Origin: Agreia sp. Leaf283
GTDB taxonomy: Bacteria > Actinomycetota > Actinomycetes > Actinomycetales > Microbacteriaceae
NCBI RefSeq assembly: GCF_001422485.1
Contig: NZ_LMNF01000001.1
Coordinates: 441,900-505,899 of the forward strand
Direction of reading: 5' to 3'
DNA length: 64,000 nt
In this document: one piece after another, positions 63,737 to 64,000 of the stretch
Position numbering within the stretch: the first letter of the stretch is position 1
How the letters are laid out: each line of letters starts with the position of its first letter
The notes under the pieces: generated by a model
What the model was told of the DNA's origin: nothing
Database searches by the model: none
The model's input: the letters and a program-made list of their open reading frames with translations, nothing else
Position numbers and translations under genes: made by a program

Positions 63737-64000
63737 TCAGGGCAGGCGGAACGTGGACGTCGGATCGTACTGCTGCCGCACCGCCTCGAGCCGTTCGAGC
63801 ACGGCGGCGGGCCAGCACCGTTCGACGTTCTGCGGCGTGAGCTCCCCCGCGTAGTTGACGTTGATCTCGGGATGCACCCACGCTGCCAGTGAGCCGATCA
63901 GCGCGTCGGCCGCCTCGGGCAGCACGCGCTCGAACAGCAAGGGATCGGGCACGCCCACGAGCACGAGCGCGAACTCCGCCCCGCGCCCTCCGACCGCCGA
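63737..64000 (-). CDS. FAD-binding oxidoreductase (BBE domain), C-terminal fragment
   Basis: The frame is open to the right edge, so only the last 87 residues are seen. They include EINVNYAGELTPQNVERCWPAAVLERLEAVRQQYDPTSTFRLP, the berberine-bridge (BBE) C-terminal motif of PCMH-type FAD oxidases. Such enzymes oxidise sugars or alkaloid-like alcohols with covalently bound FAD. A GTG at 63964 is in frame but is internal. The FAD-binding part lies outside the window. Confidence 0.75.
   Translation of the reverse strand, partial: SAVGGRGAEFALVLVGVPDPLLFERVLPEAADALIGSLAAWVHPEINVNYAGELTPQNVERCWPAAVLERLEAVRQQYDPTSTFRLP

Overview
The window is high-GC chromosomal DNA from an actinobacterium, most likely a member of the Microbacteriaceae. 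That placement is an inference from several features seen together: about two-thirds GC, a CarD-type regulator, a class-E-like LAxTG sorting signal, a HadA/HadB-like pair fused to a murB operon, and several genes with a -10 hexamer 6-7 nt ahead of the start codon and no leader. No phage, transposase, integrase, CRISPR array or rRNA was found. Most of the window is ordinary chromosome, densely packed and often in ATGA-overlapping operons.

Layout. 1-19.8 kb holds housekeeping and small accessory genes: a partial LLM flavin oxidoreductase, a RibD/DHFR-like reductase, an LAxTG-anchored surface protein, VOC and SRPBCC proteins, an Ntn amidohydrolase, an SDR, a CrtI-like oxidoreductase, an M20 peptidase, an SRAP protein, an FMO-like flavoprotein, MarR and TetR regulators, CarD, a hadA-hadB-murB operon, a TrmH/SpoU methyltransferase and a CDP-alcohol phosphatidyltransferase. 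19.9-22.1 kb holds a two-component system whose response regulator is frameshifted, so that it reads into the histidine kinase.

22.7-37.1 kb is a glycan-use locus. One minus-strand operon encodes a lipoprotein sugar-binding protein, two permeases, a GH29 alpha-L-fucosidase, an aldo/keto reductase, a FucU-type mutarotase, a GH2 beta-galactosidase and a GH51 alpha-L-arabinofuranosidase. Divergent from it are an epimerase-like protein, a LacI regulator and a second aldo/keto reductase resembling L-fucose/D-threo-aldose dehydrogenases. Together they suggest import and trimming of fucosylated, galactosylated and arabinosylated plant oligosaccharides and oxidation of the released fucose. After two tRNA genes (Met, Thr) come a GH13 alpha-glucosidase, an M23 peptidase, an inositol-phosphatase-like protein and a chorismate mutase.

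42.5-51.2 kb is a second sugar locus: a LacI regulator, then GH42 beta-galactosidase, binding protein, two permeases and a second GH42 enzyme. Neither sugar transporter has its own ATPase gene, which suggests a shared MsiK-type ATPase elsewhere. 51.2-55.6 kb holds a GntR regulator divergent from a leuA-type isopropylmalate synthase, an alpha/beta hydrolase and a beta-lactamase-fold hydrolase. 55.7-57.4 kb is a low-GC patch of small, partly broken ORFs beside tRNA-Tyr. 57.6-64 kb holds a lytic transglycosylase, YajQ, a NUDIX hydrolase, an iron-siderophore ABC system with two iron boxes, and the end of a BBE-domain oxidoreductase.

A short repeat (core CCCTGAGCCTGTCGAAGGG) recurs at five gene 3' ends, mostly between convergent genes.
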